Positions 62,261 through 64,000 of a stretch of 64,000 nucleotides of DNA are shown in pieces. The stretch's first letter is position 1. Each line of letters starts with the position of its first letter. Made by a program: the position numbers and the translations under genes. The stretch is from Gudongella oleilytica. GTDB lineage: Bacteria; Bacillota; Clostridia; Tissierellales; Tissierellaceae. The stretch spans positions 620,001 to 684,000 of the forward strand of contig NZ_CP035130.1 of the NCBI RefSeq assembly GCF_004101785.1, given 5' to 3'. A model generated the notes under the pieces. That model saw only the letters and a program-made list of their open reading frames with translations, was not told where the DNA came from and searched no databases.

Positions 62261-63283
62261 ATGTTTAAAAATAAAACATTACTGATTACTGGTGGAACAG
62301 GCTCTTTTGGAAATGCTGTTATGAAGAGATTCTTACATACAGATGTAAAAGAAATCCGCATTTTTTCTCGTGATGAGAAGAAACAGGATGACATGAGAAA
62401 ACTTTATAAGAATGATAAATTAAAGTTCTATATAGGCGACGTTAGAGATTTGGCTAGTGTTAAAAATGCTATGCATGGAGTTGATTATATATTCCATGCA
62501 GCTGCACTTAAGCAAGTGCCTTCATGTGAGTTCTTTCCTCTTGAAGCGGTCAAGACGAATGTAATGGGAACAGACAATGTTCTTACTGGAGCAATTGAGA
62601 TGGGCATTAAGAAGGTTATCTGTCTGTCTACAGATAAAGCTGCATACCCTATCAATGCAATGGGCATCTCAAAAGCTATGATGGAGAAGGTATTTGTAGC
62701 TAAAGCAAAGACCGTTGATCCTGATAGAACACTTATTTGTGGTACTAGATATGGTAATGTGATGGCTTCAAGAGGGTCAGTAATTCCATTGTTTATAAAT
62801 CAGATTAAGAATGGACAACCTTTGACCGTTACAGACCCTAATATGACAAGATTCTTGATGAGTTTAGAAGAAGCGGTTGAACTTGTTGTATTTGCATTTG
62901 AGAATGCTGAAGCGGGGGATATTATGGTACAAAAAGCTCCTGCATCTACAATTGGAGATTTAGCACAAGCTGTAAAAGAACTATTTAACGCTGAAAACGA
63001 GATAAGAATTATTGGTACTCGCCATGGAGAAAAGTTATACGAAACGCTTTTAACTAAGGAAGAACATATTGGGGCACAAGACATGGGCGGTTTCTATAGG
63101 GTTCCAGCAGATAAACGTGATCTTAACTATGATAAGTACTTTATCGAAGGAAATGAAGAGCTTCAACAAGTAGAAGATTACAACTCTCATAATACAGAAA
63201 GACTCAACGTGGAGCAGATTAAAGAGAAGCTGCTTAAGCTTGATTATATACAGGAAGAGTTACAAAACTGGGAGGGAAGATAA
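62261..63283 (+). CDS. UDP-GlcNAc 4,6-dehydratase/5-epimerase (CapE/WbjB type)
   Basis: Extended SDR of 340 residues. NAD motif TGGTGSFGNAV, RIFSRDEKKQDDMRK, the catalytic MGISKAMMEKVF (Met replacing the usual Tyr of YxxxK, a mark of the inverting 5-epimerising CapE/FlaA1 class) and TRYGNVMASRGSVIP. It makes the UDP-2-acetamido-2,6-dideoxy-L-arabino-hexulose precursor of L-FucNAc. ATG at 62261 follows GGAGAA; five upstream codons overlap the previous gene. Confidence 0.92.
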   Translation: MFKNKTLLITGGTGSFGNAVMKRFLHTDVKEIRIFSRDEKKQDDMRKLYKNDKLKFYIGDVRDLASVKNAMHGVDYIFHAAALKQVPSCEFFPLEAVKTNVMGTDNVLTGAIEMGIKKVICLSTDKAAYPINAMGISKAMMEKVFVAKAKTVDPDRTLICGTRYGNVMASRGSVIPLFINQIKNGQPLTVTDPNMTRFLMSLEEAVELVVFAFENAEAGDIMVQKAPASTIGDLAQAVKELFNAENEIRIIGTRHGEKLYETLLTKEEHIGAQDMGGFYRVPADKRDLNYDKYFIEGNEELQQVEDYNSHNTERLNVEQIKEKLLKLDYIQEELQNWEGR

Positions 63284-64000
63284 TGAAGGTCTTAATCCTA
63301 GGTGGAACAGGCATGGCAGGGCATACCATTTCAATCTATTTTAAAGAAGCTGGTCATGATGTAACAGCTTTTAGTAGAAGTAAAGTTGATTACTGCAACA
63401 ATGTAAATGGTGATATCACTGATTTCGAGAATCTAAAGAAGATTATCAATGAAGGTCAATATGACGCAATTATAAATGCCATTGGAATATTAAATCAAGA
63501 CGCAGAAAATCACAAATCAAATGCAGTTTTATTGAATAGTTACTTACCACATTTCCTAAGTGATACGACGAAAGATATGAAGACGAGAGTTATTCATATG
63601 AGTACGGACTGTGTTTTTTCTGGAAGGACTGGTGGTTACTCAGAGACTTCATTCAGAGATGGAGAAACCTTCTACGACAGATCAAAAGCGTTGGGGGAAT
63701 TAGAAAATAATAAGGATTTAACTTTTAGAAATTCAATCATTGGTCCAGATATGAGCGAAAGAGGAATAGGCCTTTTCAATTGGTTCATGAAGCAAGATGA
63801 TCAAATTAATGGTTTCACTAAAGCCATATGGACAGGTGTAACAACATTGACATTGGCAAAAGCAATGGAACAGGCTCTAAAAGAAAATTTAACAGGACTT
63901 TATAATCTGGTTAATAATGAAACTATAAGTAAGTACGAGTTGTTAAAGCTATTTAATAAATATATGAGAGATGGTCAAATTGAGATTCTGCCAAGTGATA
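63283..64000 (+). CDS. RmlD-like sugar-nucleotide reductase, cut by the right edge
   Basis: Frame open to the window end, 239 codons visible. NAD(P) motif LGGTGMAGHTISIYF, VIHMSTDCVFSGRTGGYSE (Ser/Thr of the active site), and the catalytic YDRSKALGE (YxxxK). The start ATG at 63283 overlaps the previous stop by 1 bp with GGGAGGG upstream. It resembles dTDP-4-dehydrorhamnose reductase (RmlD) and probably reduces the 4-keto group produced by the CapE-type enzyme. A WecB/CapG-type epimerase is expected beyond the edge. The 3' end is missing only because of the window limit. Confidence 0.87.
   Translation, partial: MKVLILGGTGMAGHTISIYFKEAGHDVTAFSRSKVDYCNNVNGDITDFENLKKIINEGQYDAIINAIGILNQDAENHKSNAVLLNSYLPHFLSDTTKDMKTRVIHMSTDCVFSGRTGGYSETSFRDGETFYDRSKALGELENNKDLTFRNSIIGPDMSERGIGLFNWFMKQDDQINGFTKAIWTGVTTLTLAKAMEQALKENLTGLYNLVNNETISKYELLKLFNKYMRDGQIEILPSD

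Overview
The window reads as a low-to-moderate GC, strictly anaerobic member of the Bacillota (class Clostridia or Tissierellia; the species cannot be named from sequence alone). The basis is strong AGGAGG ribosome sites, many TTG/GTG starts, SigI/RsgI, an SLH surface protein, [FeFe]-hydrogenase, methionine gamma-lyase, and many small catabolic operons each with its own regulator. No rRNA, tRNA or CRISPR array was seen.

Left part (1-17.3 kb): a broken mobile-DNA border (IS630-type transposase cut by the window edge, an N-terminally truncated GntR/FadR regulator, a doubly broken IS transposase) leads into a self-contained sigma-54 locus. A PrpR-type activator precedes a textbook -24/-12 promoter, which drives a LeuC/LeuD-type hydratase, a class III CoA-transferase, an HMG-CoA-lyase-like enzyme, a D-malate/tartrate-dehydrogenase-like enzyme and a MatC-like carrier. 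I infer catabolism of a substituted malate or maleate (citramalate/methylmalate class). This block is bracketed by inverted copies of about 290 bp of the GntR gene 3' end. A histidine-kinase relic, a divergent regulator/M20 amidohydrolase/two-membrane-protein operon and another truncated transposase follow.

Middle part (17.4-44 kb): TetR and a P1B metal ATPase across a long palindrome; an EamA exporter; an IclR operon with an MFS carrier, a ketopantoate-hydroxymethyltransferase-like enzyme and a DapA-superfamily aldolase; a methyltransferase; a secreted SNase-type nuclease; an SLH protein; a complete Liv-type ABC importer with a creatininase-family hydrolase; an exported protein of four tandem FMN-binding domains; methionine gamma-lyase; esterase, UspA, RidA, SigI/RsgI, TspO-like protein and an SDR dehydrogenase.

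Right part (44-64 kb): a Ssu/THI5-type ABC importer and a hydrogenase operon (HydA plus a NuoF-C-terminus/GltD fusion), both on the minus strand. A zone follows with repeated composite intergenic elements (GTCATCCCGACC / CAATTGACGATTG types), a surface-protein fragment with a possible group II intron scar, a phosphoribosyltransferase, two four-helix-bundle genes around a winged-helix/Rossmann gene, and an AlbA_2 (Schlafen-type) ATP-binding gene flanked by an unexplained family of short repeats. The window ends inside a surface-polysaccharide cluster: initiating sugar transferase, HpcH/HpaI aldolase, acyltransferase, 2-hydroxyacid dehydrogenase, glycosyltransferase, CapE-type dehydratase and a truncated RmlD-like reductase.
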